Source: Gammaproteobacteria bacterium
Lineage (GTDB): Bacteria > Pseudomonadota > Gammaproteobacteria > Steroidobacterales > Steroidobacteraceae
Direction: 5' to 3'
NCBI GenBank assembly: GCA_027317845.1
Contig: DAHVQK010000149.1
Location: forward strand, 1 to 35,412
DNA: 35,412 nt
How positions within the stretch are numbered: the stretch's first letter is position 1; each line of letters begins with the position of its first letter. Under the pieces are notes generated by a model. It searched no databases, had not been told where the DNA came from, and saw nothing but the letters and a program-made list of their open reading frames with translations. Positions 8,630 to 17,626 of the stretch are shown here, piece after piece. A program made the translations under genes and the position numbers.

Positions 8630-9028
8630 ATGGCCGTGACCGGCAGCAACACGAAGCTCCAGGGCCTGAAGGTCCTGGTGATCGATGACAGCAAGACGAT
8701 CCGGCGCACGGCCGAGACGCTCCTCGCCAAGGAGGGGTGCGAGGTCTACACGGCCATCGACGGGTTCGATGCGCTCTCGAAAATCGCCGATCATCAGCCG
8801 GATATCGTATTCGTCGATATCATGATGCCGCGGCTCGACGGTTATCAGACCTGCTCGCTGATCAAGCACAACAAGGTATTCCGTTCCATCCCCGTGATCA
8901 TGCTGTCCTCCAAGGACGGTCTGTTCGATCGCGCCCGGGGCCGGATCGTGGGGTCCGAGCACTACCTGACCAAACCGTTCACCAAGGATGAGCTCCTGAG
9001 CGCGATCGAAACGCATATCGGGAGATGA
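8630..9028 (+). CDS. pilG: Twitching motility response regulator PilG
   Basis: 132-aa single-domain CheY-like receiver. Acidic pair Asp19/Asp20, phospho-acceptor Asp63 (FVDIMMP), Ser93/94 switch position and Lys115 (TKP) are all present. In the Pil-Chp system PilG is phosphorylated by ChpA and promotes pilus extension and cAMP synthesis. The extra N-terminal dozen residues before KVLVIDD and the SSKDGLFDRARG segment are characteristic of PilG. GGAAGGAG lies about 6 nt upstream of the ATG. First gene of the chemosensory operon. Confidence 0.96.
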   Translation: MAVTGSNTKLQGLKVLVIDDSKTIRRTAETLLAKEGCEVYTAIDGFDALSKIADHQPDIVFVDIMMPRLDGYQTCSLIKHNKVFRSIPVIMLSSKDGLFDRARGRIVGSEHYLTKPFTKDELLSAIETHIGR

Positions 9029-9033
9029 CGGCC

Positions 9034-9399
9034 ATGCCGCTGATTCTGATCGTGGACGACTCGCCGACCGAGGTGCATGTGATGCAGAAGGCCCTGGAAC
9101 GGCACGGCTACCGCACAGCGGCCGCCGCGGACGGTGCCGAAGGGGTGCGTCTCGCCCGCGAGATGAGTCCTGACCTGATTTTCATGGACATTGTCATGCC
9201 GGGCATGAACGGCTACCAGGCGACCCGTGCGCTGGTCAATGATCCGCGCACACGTGAGATTCCCATCATCATGGTGACTTCCAAGGGGCAGGAGACCGAC
9301 CGCATCTGGGGACTGCGCCAGGGGGCGGTGGATTACATGGTGAAGCCCGTTTCGCCGGATCAGCTGATCGCCAAGGCGCGATCGGCCCTCTCGAGTTGA
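9034..9399 (+). CDS. pilH: Twitching motility response regulator PilH
   Basis: 121-aa CheY-like receiver: Asp8/Asp9, phospho-acceptor Asp52 (FMDIVMPGMNGYQ), Thr82, Lys104 (VKP). PilH is the second ChpA target, associated with pilus retraction or acting as a phosphate sink. An in-frame ATG at 9025 overlaps the pilG stop, but the GGGAG Shine-Dalgarno at 9020-9024 abuts that codon, whereas it is correctly spaced (9 nt) for ATG 9034, which also gives the family's usual short N-terminus. The SPTEVHVMQKALERHGY segment and QETDRIWGLRQGA segment match PilH. Confidence 0.95.
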   Translation: MPLILIVDDSPTEVHVMQKALERHGYRTAAAADGAEGVRLAREMSPDLIFMDIVMPGMNGYQATRALVNDPRTREIPIIMVTSKGQETDRIWGLRQGAVDYMVKPVSPDQLIAKARSALSS

Positions 9400-9454
9400 G
9401 CCGCATGAAGCCCATGGACATGACCTGCGCGTGCGTTGCGCGCCCGCTGCCCGC

Positions 9455-10018
9455 ATGAGCGGCACGTCCTCCCTGCATGCGCTGCGCGACCGGCCCTTCG
9501 AGCTGCTCTGCGAGCTCGAGCGCCGCGCCCGTGCCGTCTCGGCCCAGAGCGGCCAGGACGGTTCCGCGGGCCGGGAGTGGGTCGGGGTGGCGCTGCGCAT
9601 GGCCGGTGACCTGTATCTGGTTGCGCGGGAGGAGACGCGCGAGGTGTTGGGTGTGCCGGCCGGCATGACGCGCGTGCCGGGCGCCAAGTCTTGGATCAAG
9701 GGGCTCGCCAACGTGCGCGGCCAGTTACTGCCCATCATCGATCTGCGCCAGTTCCTTGGCAGCGGCGCCACCCCCATGGGCCGCGCCACCCGCGTTCTGG
9801 CGGTCAATCACCGCGAGATCCCCGCCGGACTCCTGGTGGATGAGGTGCTCGGATTCCGCCGTTTCGCCGAATCGGACTTCTCCGGCGAGGCGCCACCGAC
9901 CATGGCCCGGTGCGAGCCGTACCTCGCCGGGGCCTTCCGGCGCTCCGGCGAGCAATGGCCGGTGCTCAGCCTGCGCGCGCTCCTCGAGAGCGCGGCTTTC
10001 GCGGAAGCGGCGGCATGA
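9455..10018 (+). CDS. pilI: CheW-like adaptor PilI
   Basis: 187-aa adaptor with one CheW domain (about residues 45-180), which bridges the PilJ receptor and the ChpA kinase. Conserved block: KSWIKGLANVRGQLLPIIDL. ATG 9455 is preferred to the in-frame GTG at 9431 on family length, although neither has a clear Shine-Dalgarno. The ATG overlaps the stop of a 17-codon mini-ORF (9405-9458), so translation might arise by coupling. The pilI stop overlaps the pilJ ATG (ATGA). Confidence 0.92.
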   Translation: MSGTSSLHALRDRPFELLCELERRARAVSAQSGQDGSAGREWVGVALRMAGDLYLVAREETREVLGVPAGMTRVPGAKSWIKGLANVRGQLLPIIDLRQFLGSGATPMGRATRVLAVNHREIPAGLLVDEVLGFRRFAESDFSGEAPPTMARCEPYLAGAFRRSGEQWPVLSLRALLESAAFAEAAA

Positions 10019-11406
10019 GCGGCCAACCCTGGTTCGCACAGACTCCGCGTGCCCTGCGGCGCCTGCTGAGCGCCGCCGGCGGGCTGGCGCTGCTTTGCGT
10101 CATCGTCTCGCTCCTGGCCGCACTCGAGCCGGCGGCGCCCGCGCCGCTGCGCTTCCTGCCGCCGCTGCTCGCGGCGGCGTCGGCGACTCTGCTGCTCGCG
10201 GCGGCCCTCGCGGCTGCACGGATTCACCGCACGGTGGAGGACCAGCGGCTCGCGGCCGACACCCAGCGCAAGGAAAACGACCGCAACCAGCAGGCCATCC
10301 TGCGCCTGCTCGATGAGCTCTCGAGCCTCGCCGATGGCGACCTGACGGTGCAGGCGACGGTGACGGAGGAAATCACCGGCGCAATCGCCGATTCGATCAA
10401 CTATGCGGTCGATGCGCTGCGCGGCCTGGTCACCACCATCAACCAGTCGGCCATCCATCTCGACAGCGCCGCGCGCCAGACCCAGGCGCTCTCACAGCAC
10501 CTCGCCAAGGCGAGCACCGCGCAGTCCAAGCAGATCGCCTCGGCCACCGAGTCCGCCTCCGGCATGGCCGGCTCCGTCGCCGAGGTCTCCGGCAACGCCG
10601 AGCGCGCCGCCGACGTGGCCCGCCACTCGGTCGAGATCGCGCACAAGGGGGCGGACGCGGTGCGCCGCACCATCGATGGCATGAACGCCATCCGCGAGAC
10701 CATCCAGGAGACGTCCAAGCGCATCAAGCGCCTCGGCGAGAGCTCGCAGGAGATCGGCAACATCGTCGAGCTGATCAACGACATTGCCGAGCAGACCAAC
10801 ATCCTGGCGTTGAACGCCTCGATCCAGGCGTCCATGGCCGGGGAGGCCGGCCGCGGCTTCGCGGTGGTGGCCGATGAGGTGCAGCGCCTCGCCGAGCGCG
10901 CGGCGAACGCGACCAAACAGATCGAGGTGCTGGTGCGCACCATCCAGACCGACACCAACGAAGCGGTCGTTTCGATGGAACGCAGCACCACCGATGTGGT
11001 GGGCGGAGCGCTGCTTGCGGAGAACGCCGGGGCGGCGCTCGATGAGATCGAGCAGGTATCCAACCAGATCGCGAGTCTCGTGCAGAATATCTCGGGCAGC
11101 GCCCGGGCGCAGGCAAGCGGTGCGCAGAACATCGCGCGCAACATGCAGGTGCTCAAGGAGATCAGCGTGCAGACCGCCGAGTCGACCAACGCCACGTCGG
11201 CGGCCATCGCCCAGCTCGCCGAGCTTTCCGCGGGACTGCGCCGCGCGGCCGCCGGGTTCCGCCTGCCCGGCGCTCCGGCGAGCTCCATGAGCGGCGTGTT
11301 CAGGCGTCCGGAGGGGACCGCGCCGGCCTCCGTCCCGGGTGGCGGACCGCCCGGCCCGGGGCGGCCGCTCGCGGCTTCATCGCCGCTTGCCCTGGGCGGC
11401 AACTGA
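10015..11406 (+). CDS. pilJ: Methyl-accepting chemotaxis receptor PilJ (no periplasmic domain)
   Basis: 463-aa chemoreceptor. Start ATG 10015 overlaps the pilI stop. Two membrane segments at about residues 17-37 and 47-69 are separated by only some 10 residues (EPAAPAPLR), then come a HAMP-like region to about 140 and a cytoplasmic signalling coiled coil whose hairpin tip (EQTNILALNASIQASMAGE, GRGFAVVADEVQRLAERA, about 257-297) is typical of PilJ. P. aeruginosa PilJ has about 680 residues with two large periplasmic PilJ modules; these are missing here. The C-terminus ends in a Pro/Gly-rich tail without a methyltransferase-docking pentapeptide. It presumably still drives ChpA, but cannot bind a periplasmic ligand such as pilin through a folded domain. 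Confidence 0.9.
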   Translation: MSGQPWFAQTPRALRRLLSAAGGLALLCVIVSLLAALEPAAPAPLRFLPPLLAAASATLLLAAALAAARIHRTVEDQRLAADTQRKENDRNQQAILRLLDELSSLADGDLTVQATVTEEITGAIADSINYAVDALRGLVTTINQSAIHLDSAARQTQALSQHLAKASTAQSKQIASATESASGMAGSVAEVSGNAERAADVARHSVEIAHKGADAVRRTIDGMNAIRETIQETSKRIKRLGESSQEIGNIVELINDIAEQTNILALNASIQASMAGEAGRGFAVVADEVQRLAERAANATKQIEVLVRTIQTDTNEAVVSMERSTTDVVGGALLAENAGAALDEIEQVSNQIASLVQNISGSARAQASGAQNIARNMQVLKEISVQTAESTNATSAAIAQLAELSAGLRRAAAGFRLPGAPASSMSGVFRRPEGTAPASVPGGGPPGPGRPLAASSPLALGGN

Positions 11407-11425
11407 GTTTTCGCCCGGGGGCACG

Positions 11426-14400
11426 ATGTCGGAAATCGCGTCGCAAACGCTCGAACTGATCGGGCGTGAAATCAACCACACATTGGCCGAGGCCCGCGCG
11501 GCTATCGAGAACTACGTCGAGCAGCCCGACAATGTCTCGCTTCTCGAGCGCTGCAAGCAGGAGCTGCATCAGGCCCAGGGCGTACTGCGGGTCCTCGAGA
11601 TATACGGCGCGGCGCTGCTCGCCGAGGAAATGGAGCAGGTGGCGGACTATCTGATCGCCACCGTCACCGAACGCAAGGGTCAGGCCGAGAGTCTCGATGC
11701 GCTGCTGCGCTCCCTGGTGCAGCTGCCGGGATACCTCGAGCGCGTGCTCTGCGGCGGGCGTGATCTCGCGCTGGTGCTGCTGCCGCTGCTCAATGACCTG
11801 AGGGCGGTGCGCGGCAGTGCGCTGCTGTCCGAGGGAACGCTGCTGCTGCTCAACCTGAAATCCGACAAGCAGGCGCAGCCGCTCGAGCCCAACACGGACG
11901 AGCCGCAAGTTTCCATCGAACAGTGGTGCCGGCGGCTGCGTTCGCGATTCCAGTCGGGCCTGATCGGCTGGATCCGCGGCGAGCGCACCAGCCAGAATCT
12001 GCAGTCACTTGCCTACGTGGCCGAGAAGCTCGAGCACTCGGCCACACGCCAGCCGGTGTTTCAGCTCTGGTGGGTGGCGGGAGCGGTCATCGAGGCGTTG
12101 CGGGAAGGCGGACTCGAGGGCGGGGTGTCGGTCAAGCGATTGCTGGGACTCGCGGATCGCGAGATCCGCCGGCTCTATGAGCTCGGCGAGAGCCGCTACT
12201 GTCAGAGTCCGTCCGTTGACCTGCTGAACAACCTGCTCTACTACGTGGGCCGCTCCGAGAGTGCCGGCCCGCGCGTGTCGGCGGTGCGCGCCTCCTTCCG
12301 GCTGGCCGAACTCCTGCCGGTCGATGAGACCATCGAGCAGGAGCGTGAGAGCCTCTCGGCACCGAGCGTGAAGCTCATGCAGACGGTGGCGGTTGCCATC
12401 CGCGAGGATCTCGGCAAGGTCAAGGAAGTTCTCGAGCAGTTCGCGCGCCGCGGCGCTGCGAGCGGCGAGGAATTGCGCCCGCAGGTGGACATGCTGCGCA
12501 AGATCGGCGATACGCTCGGGGTGCTGGGGCTCGGCGAGCAGCGCGCGAGCGTGCAGACTCAGACCGAACGGCTCGAACGGATGTTGAGCGGCGCGGAAGC
12601 CGTTGAAGAGGCGATGCTGGTCGAGGTTGCCGCGGCGCTGATTGCGATCGAGGACCGTCTCGATGACAGCCTGGTCGGCATGATCCGCCCCAGGGTCGAT
12701 GCCGAGGCCTCGGGTGAGCGCGAAGATCGCGAGTTCCGCGAGGTGCAGGCCGCGGTGTTGCGCGAGTGCATTCAGAACATCGCCTGGATCAAGGAGGCCG
12801 TCACGCAGAGCCTGGGAGGCTCGCTCGAGGCGGCCGCGTTCGACAGCTGGCAGGGCCTTGTGATGGGACTGAAGGCGGCGCTGCTGATGCTCGGCAAGAC
12901 CCGGGCAGTGGAGATCGTCGAGGGCATCGCCACGCAGTTGCGGCGCATCATGCGACCCGGCGCTCCGGAGCTGCCGCCGGGCTGGCTCGATCGCCTGGCG
13001 GATGCGATCGTGAGCATCGAGTACTACATGGAGACGCTGCAGGCCGGCCGCAGCGATCCATGGTACATGCTGGATAACGCACAGTCCTGCCTGCAGGCGC
13101 TCGAGCGGACGCCACCGTCGGCACCGCTCGTCTCGACCCCCATCGAGCCCTCGGCATTCGCCAAGACGGTGCTCATGACTCCGGCCGAGACGCTGAGCGC
13201 GGCCACCGTCCCCGACCTGTCCGCTCAGGAGGCCGCCCAGGCCGCTCCCGTGGCGCTCTCGGGCACCGCCAAGCTGACCGCGCTTGCCGAGAGCGCCAGT
13301 CCCGAGCTGGTGAAACTCTTCATCGAGGAGGCCCAGGAGGAGCTCGCGAGGATCCAGCGCTACTTCCCGTTGTGGGATCAGAATCCCCTCGATCGTGACG
13401 CACTCGAAATCGTGCGCCGTTCCTTCCACACCCTGAAGGGCAGCGGGCGCATGGTGGGCGCACGCGAGCTCGGCGAGCTCGCGTGGGGCGGTGAGAGCCT
13501 GCTCAACCGCCTGCTCGACAACACCCTGACGCGCAGCCAGGCGATCGTCGAGACGCTTCGTCAGGCAATCGACGCCCTGCCGCCGCTCATCGAGCGGCTG
13601 CGCGCGGGGCGTCTCACCGGCACCGAATTTTCCGGGATCGCCGCCGCGGCGCATGCCCTGGCCGCCGGGCGTGACGGCGAGGCGCGCGGGAGCGATCAGA
13701 CCCAGGCGCAGCTGGTCCCGCCTGCACCGAAGAGCGAACCGCCGGGCAGCGAACCGACCCGGGCGCAGCCCGCGCCGGCTGCGCCGTCCGCAGCGGCCCT
13801 CGAATCTCCGCAGAACGGTCCGGACGAGGGCCTGCGCGAAATTTACGCCCGCGAAACCGAGACCCACGTAGCCGCAGTGCGGGCTTTCCTCGACCGGGAG
13901 TCGCAGGCGGCCGGGCCGCATCTGTTGCCCGAGGAAGTCTACCGTGCCTGCCACACCCTCGCCGGCAGCTCGAAGACGGCGCAGGCACGTCAGGGAGTGC
14001 GTCTCGCCGAGCCGATCGACCATTGGATCCGGCGTGCCTTCGTCAGTGGAGCCGGGCTGCGCTCGGTGGACCTGCAGCTGCTTGCCGACTGCATGGCGGC
14101 CATGGAATCGGTGGCCGAGCATCTCGAAGAGCCGACCGGCTTTTTCGCGGGGCACCGGTTGCTCATCGAGCGGCTGGTCGATGCCGAAAAGGCGCTCGAT
14201 GAGCACATCGCCGCCGCGGCGCGAGAGGCGGCCGAGCGCGAATCGCACACCGAGGCGCCGCCCGTTGAAGTCGTCGCGGGCGCTGCACAGGCTCCGCCTC
14301 CCGTCGAATCGCCCGGGATGGCCGCTGCCGCGGCCCCGGTCGATTTTGATCCGGAAGTGGCCGCCGTCTTTACCGAGGAAGCGCTCGAGCTCATCGACGC

Positions 14401-17065
14401 GTCCGAGCGCGCGCTCGCGGAGTGGCGTGGACAGCCCGCGAGCGGCGAGAGGGCATTCGCACTCAAACGGGCCTTGCACACCCTGAAAGGGGGCGCTCGG
14501 ATGGCCGGCATTCTGAGCATGGGAGATCTCGCCCATGAGCTCGAGACGCTGGTCGCCCAAGCCGAGAGCGGCGCGCTCCAGGCAAGCGATGTGGTGTTCG
14601 ACGTCATTCAGGCAAGCCTGGATGAGTTGGCCCGCATGCGCGAGACCGTCGCGAACGGCCGGGGCGTGTTCCCGGCCCAGGCGATGATTGCGCGGATCCG
14701 CGCTTTCACCCATTCGGGATCGCCGCCCGAGGCGGCGCCCGCTGCGCCCAATCCGTCCCGCGAGGTGGTGCCTGAGGCGCTGGCCTCCCCGGTCGAGGCA
14801 TTTGCCGAATCTGCATCGGGGCTGGCGATATCCCAGGGCGCTGTGCCCGAGGTAATGGTGCCTGAGGCGACCGAGATGGAATTAGCGGAGCCCGAGCTGT
14901 CCGCGATTCCCGAGCCTCCGGTGCTTGCGCCGGCCGAGCCGATGGCCCAGATCCTGGAATTCGTACCGGCCGCCGCCGCGCAGGCCCCGGCCGCTGCGCT
15001 CTCCGCGGTCAAGACCGAAGCCGCGATGGAGCAAGAGGACTACCCGGTCCTGCAACCTGCCCAAACGCAAGCCGCCGAGTCCCCGGCCGCTGCGCCACTG
15101 GCCGAAACACCGCCGCAGACGCCTGCGGCGCCATTCGCCGCGGAACCGGGCGTGCTGGCGGTTCCACCGCCGGTGCCACCGGGACGCGAGCCGGTCGGCG
15201 CCGCCGAGCGCTCGGAGATGGCGCGCGTCGATGCGGAGCTGCTCGACAAGCTGCTCAACGTGGCTGGAGAGGCGAGCATCGCGCGCTCGCGTCTCGAGCA
15301 GCAGGTGAGCTCGATCGATTTCAACCTCGGAGAGTTGTCGCGCACCGTGACGCGGCTGAAGGAGCAGTTGCGCAGTCTCGAGATCGAGACCGAAGCGCAG
15401 ATCCTGCATCGCCACGACCAGGACAGCGGCCATCGCAGTGATTTCGATCCGCTCGAACTCGATCGCTACTCCTCCATTCAACAGTTCTCGCGCGCACTCG
15501 CCGAGTCCGCCAATGACGTGGCGAGCCTGCAGCAATTGCTCGAGAACCTGAGCAAGGATGCCCAGACACTCCTGCAGCAGCAGGCGCGCACCATGACGGA
15601 GCTCCAGAATGGCCTGATGCGCACGCGCATGGTGCCGTTCCAACAGCACGTGCAGCGCCTGGCACGCATCGTGCGCCAGGCCGCGGCCGACACCGGCAAG
15701 CGGGCCGAGCTCATCGTCGACGGCGCATCGGGTGAGCTCGACCGGCAGGTGCTCGAACGAATGCTGCCGCCGTTCGAGCACATGCTGCGCAACGCGGTAG
15801 TCCATGGCATCGAGCTCCCCGAGGAGCGTCAGCGGCTCGGCAAGGCGCCCGCTGGAAGAATCGAGCTCACCCTCAAGCGCGAGGGAGCCCAGGTCGTGGT
15901 GCACCTGAACGACGATGGGGCTGGCATGAACCTCGATGCGATCCGTGCCAAGGGGCGAGCGTTGGGACTGATTCCGCCCGGACCGGTGGGCGACGAGGAG
16001 GCCATGCAGCTCATCCTGGAGCCGGGATTCTCCACCGCGGGCAGCATCACGCAGCAGGCCGGTCGTGGCGTCGGAATGGACGTGGTTGCGACCGAGATCA
16101 AACGCCTGGGTGGGGCGCTTCACATGCAGACCCGGCCAGGCGAGGGCACGGAATTCACCATCCGCCTGCCTTTTACGCTCGCCATCAGCCATGCCCTCAT
16201 CGTGCGCACCGCCGACGAGCTGTATGCGCTGCCCCTGCCGACCGTGGAGGGCGTGTTGCGGCTGCCGGCGGCGCAGGTGGCGCAGCACCTGGGCGCCGAT
16301 GGCGGAACCTTCGACCACGGGGGCCAGAAGTACCGTTTCCAGCACCTGGCGGTGTTCGTGGGGCTGACCCCCTCACCCCCGCCGGAGCAGGATGCGACCA
16401 CTCCCGTGGTGCTGGTGCGCGCAGGCGAGCATTCCACGGCGCTGGTGGCCGACGAGCTGCTCGGCAACCGCGAGATCGTGGTCAAGTCCGTCGGTCCTCA
16501 GATCTCGAGCATCCGTGGCATCTCCGGAGCAACCATCCTGGGAGACGGGCGCATCGTCGTCATCCTCGACATCGGTGCGCTGGTGCGCGCCGAGTGGCGA
16601 GGTCGCGGCCTGCTGCCGATCTCAGGAGAGAAGGATGACCAGCGCACGTTCGTCCTCGTGGTCGACGATTCGATCACCGTGCGTCGCGTGACACAACGTC
16701 TGTTGGAACGTAACGGTATGCGTGTGCTCACCGCGCGGGATGGCATGGATGCGGTCGCGCTGCTGCAGGATAACGTGCCCGACATCATCCTGCTTGACAT
16801 CGAGATGCCACGCATGGATGGCTATGAGGTGGCCGCGCATGTGCGCAACGACCCCCGCCTGAAGGATGTGCCGATCATCATGATCACTTCACGCGTCGGC
16901 GAGAAGCATCGCGCCCGCGCAATCGAGTTTGGTGTCGATGACTATCTCGGCAAGCCTTACCAGGAAACGGAGCTCCTCGATGCCATCCGGCCGCTGGTGG
17001 AGCGCGCACGCGCCGAGCGCGCGCGTCAATCCGAGGCCACCCCTGCCGTGGCTCGAGGCGATTGA
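11426..17065 (+). CDS. chpA: Hybrid chemotaxis histidine kinase ChpA
   Basis: 1879-aa CheA-like kinase at the centre of the Pil-Chp system. The N-terminal third (to about residue 560) is FimL/ChpA-like with a possible Hpt His48 and degenerate Hpt-like modules. Three clear Hpt domains follow with His668 (FHTLKGSGRM), His843 (CHTLAGSSKT) and His1018 (LHTLKGGARM). After an Ala/Pro/Glu-rich linker (about 1095-1265) come a dimerisation helix pair, an HATPase domain (N box with Asn1456, G1 box from Asp1496, later GRGVGMDVV), a CheW-like domain (about 1590-1725), and a receiver with phospho-acceptor Asp1791 (LLDIEMPRMDGYE). P. aeruginosa ChpA is longer, with six Hpt plus Ser/Thr variants. ATG 11426 follows pilJ by 19 nt, with GGGGGC upstream. 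Confidence 0.95.
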   Translation: MSEIASQTLELIGREINHTLAEARAAIENYVEQPDNVSLLERCKQELHQAQGVLRVLEIYGAALLAEEMEQVADYLIATVTERKGQAESLDALLRSLVQLPGYLERVLCGGRDLALVLLPLLNDLRAVRGSALLSEGTLLLLNLKSDKQAQPLEPNTDEPQVSIEQWCRRLRSRFQSGLIGWIRGERTSQNLQSLAYVAEKLEHSATRQPVFQLWWVAGAVIEALREGGLEGGVSVKRLLGLADREIRRLYELGESRYCQSPSVDLLNNLLYYVGRSESAGPRVSAVRASFRLAELLPVDETIEQERESLSAPSVKLMQTVAVAIREDLGKVKEVLEQFARRGAASGEELRPQVDMLRKIGDTLGVLGLGEQRASVQTQTERLERMLSGAEAVEEAMLVEVAAALIAIEDRLDDSLVGMIRPRVDAEASGEREDREFREVQAAVLRECIQNIAWIKEAVTQSLGGSLEAAAFDSWQGLVMGLKAALLMLGKTRAVEIVEGIATQLRRIMRPGAPELPPGWLDRLADAIVSIEYYMETLQAGRSDPWYMLDNAQSCLQALERTPPSAPLVSTPIEPSAFAKTVLMTPAETLSAATVPDLSAQEAAQAAPVALSGTAKLTALAESASPELVKLFIEEAQEELARIQRYFPLWDQNPLDRDALEIVRRSFHTLKGSGRMVGARELGELAWGGESLLNRLLDNTLTRSQAIVETLRQAIDALPPLIERLRAGRLTGTEFSGIAAAAHALAAGRDGEARGSDQTQAQLVPPAPKSEPPGSEPTRAQPAPAAPSAAALESPQNGPDEGLREIYARETETHVAAVRAFLDRESQAAGPHLLPEEVYRACHTLAGSSKTAQARQGVRLAEPIDHWIRRAFVSGAGLRSVDLQLLADCMAAMESVAEHLEEPTGFFAGHRLLIERLVDAEKALDEHIAAAAREAAERESHTEAPPVEVVAGAAQAPPPVESPGMAAAAAPVDFDPEVAAVFTEEALELIDASERALAEWRGQPASGERAFALKRALHTLKGGARMAGILSMGDLAHELETLVAQAESGALQASDVVFDVIQASLDELARMRETVANGRGVFPAQAMIARIRAFTHSGSPPEAAPAAPNPSREVVPEALASPVEAFAESASGLAISQGAVPEVMVPEATEMELAEPELSAIPEPPVLAPAEPMAQILEFVPAAAAQAPAAALSAVKTEAAMEQEDYPVLQPAQTQAAESPAAAPLAETPPQTPAAPFAAEPGVLAVPPPVPPGREPVGAAERSEMARVDAELLDKLLNVAGEASIARSRLEQQVSSIDFNLGELSRTVTRLKEQLRSLEIETEAQILHRHDQDSGHRSDFDPLELDRYSSIQQFSRALAESANDVASLQQLLENLSKDAQTLLQQQARTMTELQNGLMRTRMVPFQQHVQRLARIVRQAAADTGKRAELIVDGASGELDRQVLERMLPPFEHMLRNAVVHGIELPEERQRLGKAPAGRIELTLKREGAQVVVHLNDDGAGMNLDAIRAKGRALGLIPPGPVGDEEAMQLILEPGFSTAGSITQQAGRGVGMDVVATEIKRLGGALHMQTRPGEGTEFTIRLPFTLAISHALIVRTADELYALPLPTVEGVLRLPAAQVAQHLGADGGTFDHGGQKYRFQHLAVFVGLTPSPPPEQDATTPVVLVRAGEHSTALVADELLGNREIVVKSVGPQISSIRGISGATILGDGRIVVILDIGALVRAEWRGRGLLPISGEKDDQRTFVLVVDDSITVRRVTQRLLERNGMRVLTARDGMDAVALLQDNVPDIILLDIEMPRMDGYEVAAHVRNDPRLKDVPIIMITSRVGEKHRARAIEFGVDDYLGKPYQETELLDAIRPLVERARAERARQSEATPAVARGD

Positions 17066-17110
17066 ATGAAACCGACTCTTTCCGGTGCGCGAAGCGCGTG
17101 AGATAGACAA

Positions 17111-17575
17111 ATGGCCGAGCGCGTCCAGGAACTCTACAGCCTGCTGATCCCACTGTCGGACGGGCGGCTCATCGTGCCGCGGGCCTGTGTCGCGGAGGTG
17201 GCGGGCATGCCGGTCGCCTCGCAGATGACCGGGGCACCGCCCTGGTACATCGGTACGGTGCCCTGGAGCGGCAAGCCGGTCCCCCTGGTGTCCTTCGAAG
17301 GCGCCTGCGGGCGGCCCATGCCACCGTCCTCGGGCCGGGCGCGCATGGTGGTGTTCGTCGGCCTCGGCACCCGCCTGCCCCACTTTGCCATCGTCTCGCA
17401 GGGCTTCCCGCAGCTCGTACGGCTCAGCTCCGATGTGATTCGCCCCGGGGGAAGCACGTTCCCCGAGCGCTCGCTGGTCATCTGCCAGCTGCGCATGGCC
17501 AACGAGTCGCCGTGGGTGCCGGACCTCGAGCAGCTCGAGGAGATGATCGCGGACGAGACGCGCGCAGCGGCGTAG
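17111..17575 (+). CDS. chpC: CheW-like protein ChpC
   Basis: 154-aa single CheW domain. The opening (YSLLIPLSDGRLIVPRACVAEV), the APPWYIGTVPWSG stretch and PLVSFEGACG match ChpC of P. aeruginosa, the second adaptor in the Pil-Chp operon. It starts 45 nt after chpA; the ribosome site (GTGAGATAG) is weak. In P. aeruginosa chpB, a methylesterase, stands between chpA and chpC; there is no room for it here. A terminator-like hairpin follows. Confidence 0.88.
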   Translation: MAERVQELYSLLIPLSDGRLIVPRACVAEVAGMPVASQMTGAPPWYIGTVPWSGKPVPLVSFEGACGRPMPPSSGRARMVVFVGLGTRLPHFAIVSQGFPQLVRLSSDVIRPGGSTFPERSLVICQLRMANESPWVPDLEQLEEMIADETRAAA

Positions 17576-17594
17576 GGCGGTCCGGTGTGACCTC

Positions 17595-17626
17595 GAGCCC
17601 GGCACGGGTGCGGGCTCAAGGTTTTG
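17595..17626 (+). terminator. Possible intrinsic terminator of the pilG-chpC operon
   Basis: GAGCCCG (17595-17601) and CGGGCTC (17611-17617) form a 7-bp stem with a 9-nt loop, followed by AAGG and a short TTTT run. The T-tract is short and interrupted, so efficiency is doubtful. A third copy of the 3' arm (GGGCTC at 17626-17631) follows and could pair alternatively. Confidence 0.45.

Noticed and set aside
7658-9016. 452-codon minus-strand frame across gshB and pilG
   Set aside because: Covers two certain genes and the promoter spacer between them; no family resemblance.
9431-9455. GTG at 9431 as start of pilI
   Set aside because: Adds eight unconserved residues and has no Shine-Dalgarno; the ATG at 9455 fits the family length.
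12005-14713. 902-codon open frame antisense to chpA
   Set aside because: It mirrors the codon positions of chpA in GC-rich DNA, has low-complexity His/Arg/Leu/Gln-rich composition and no recognisable domain; chpA is certain on the other strand.
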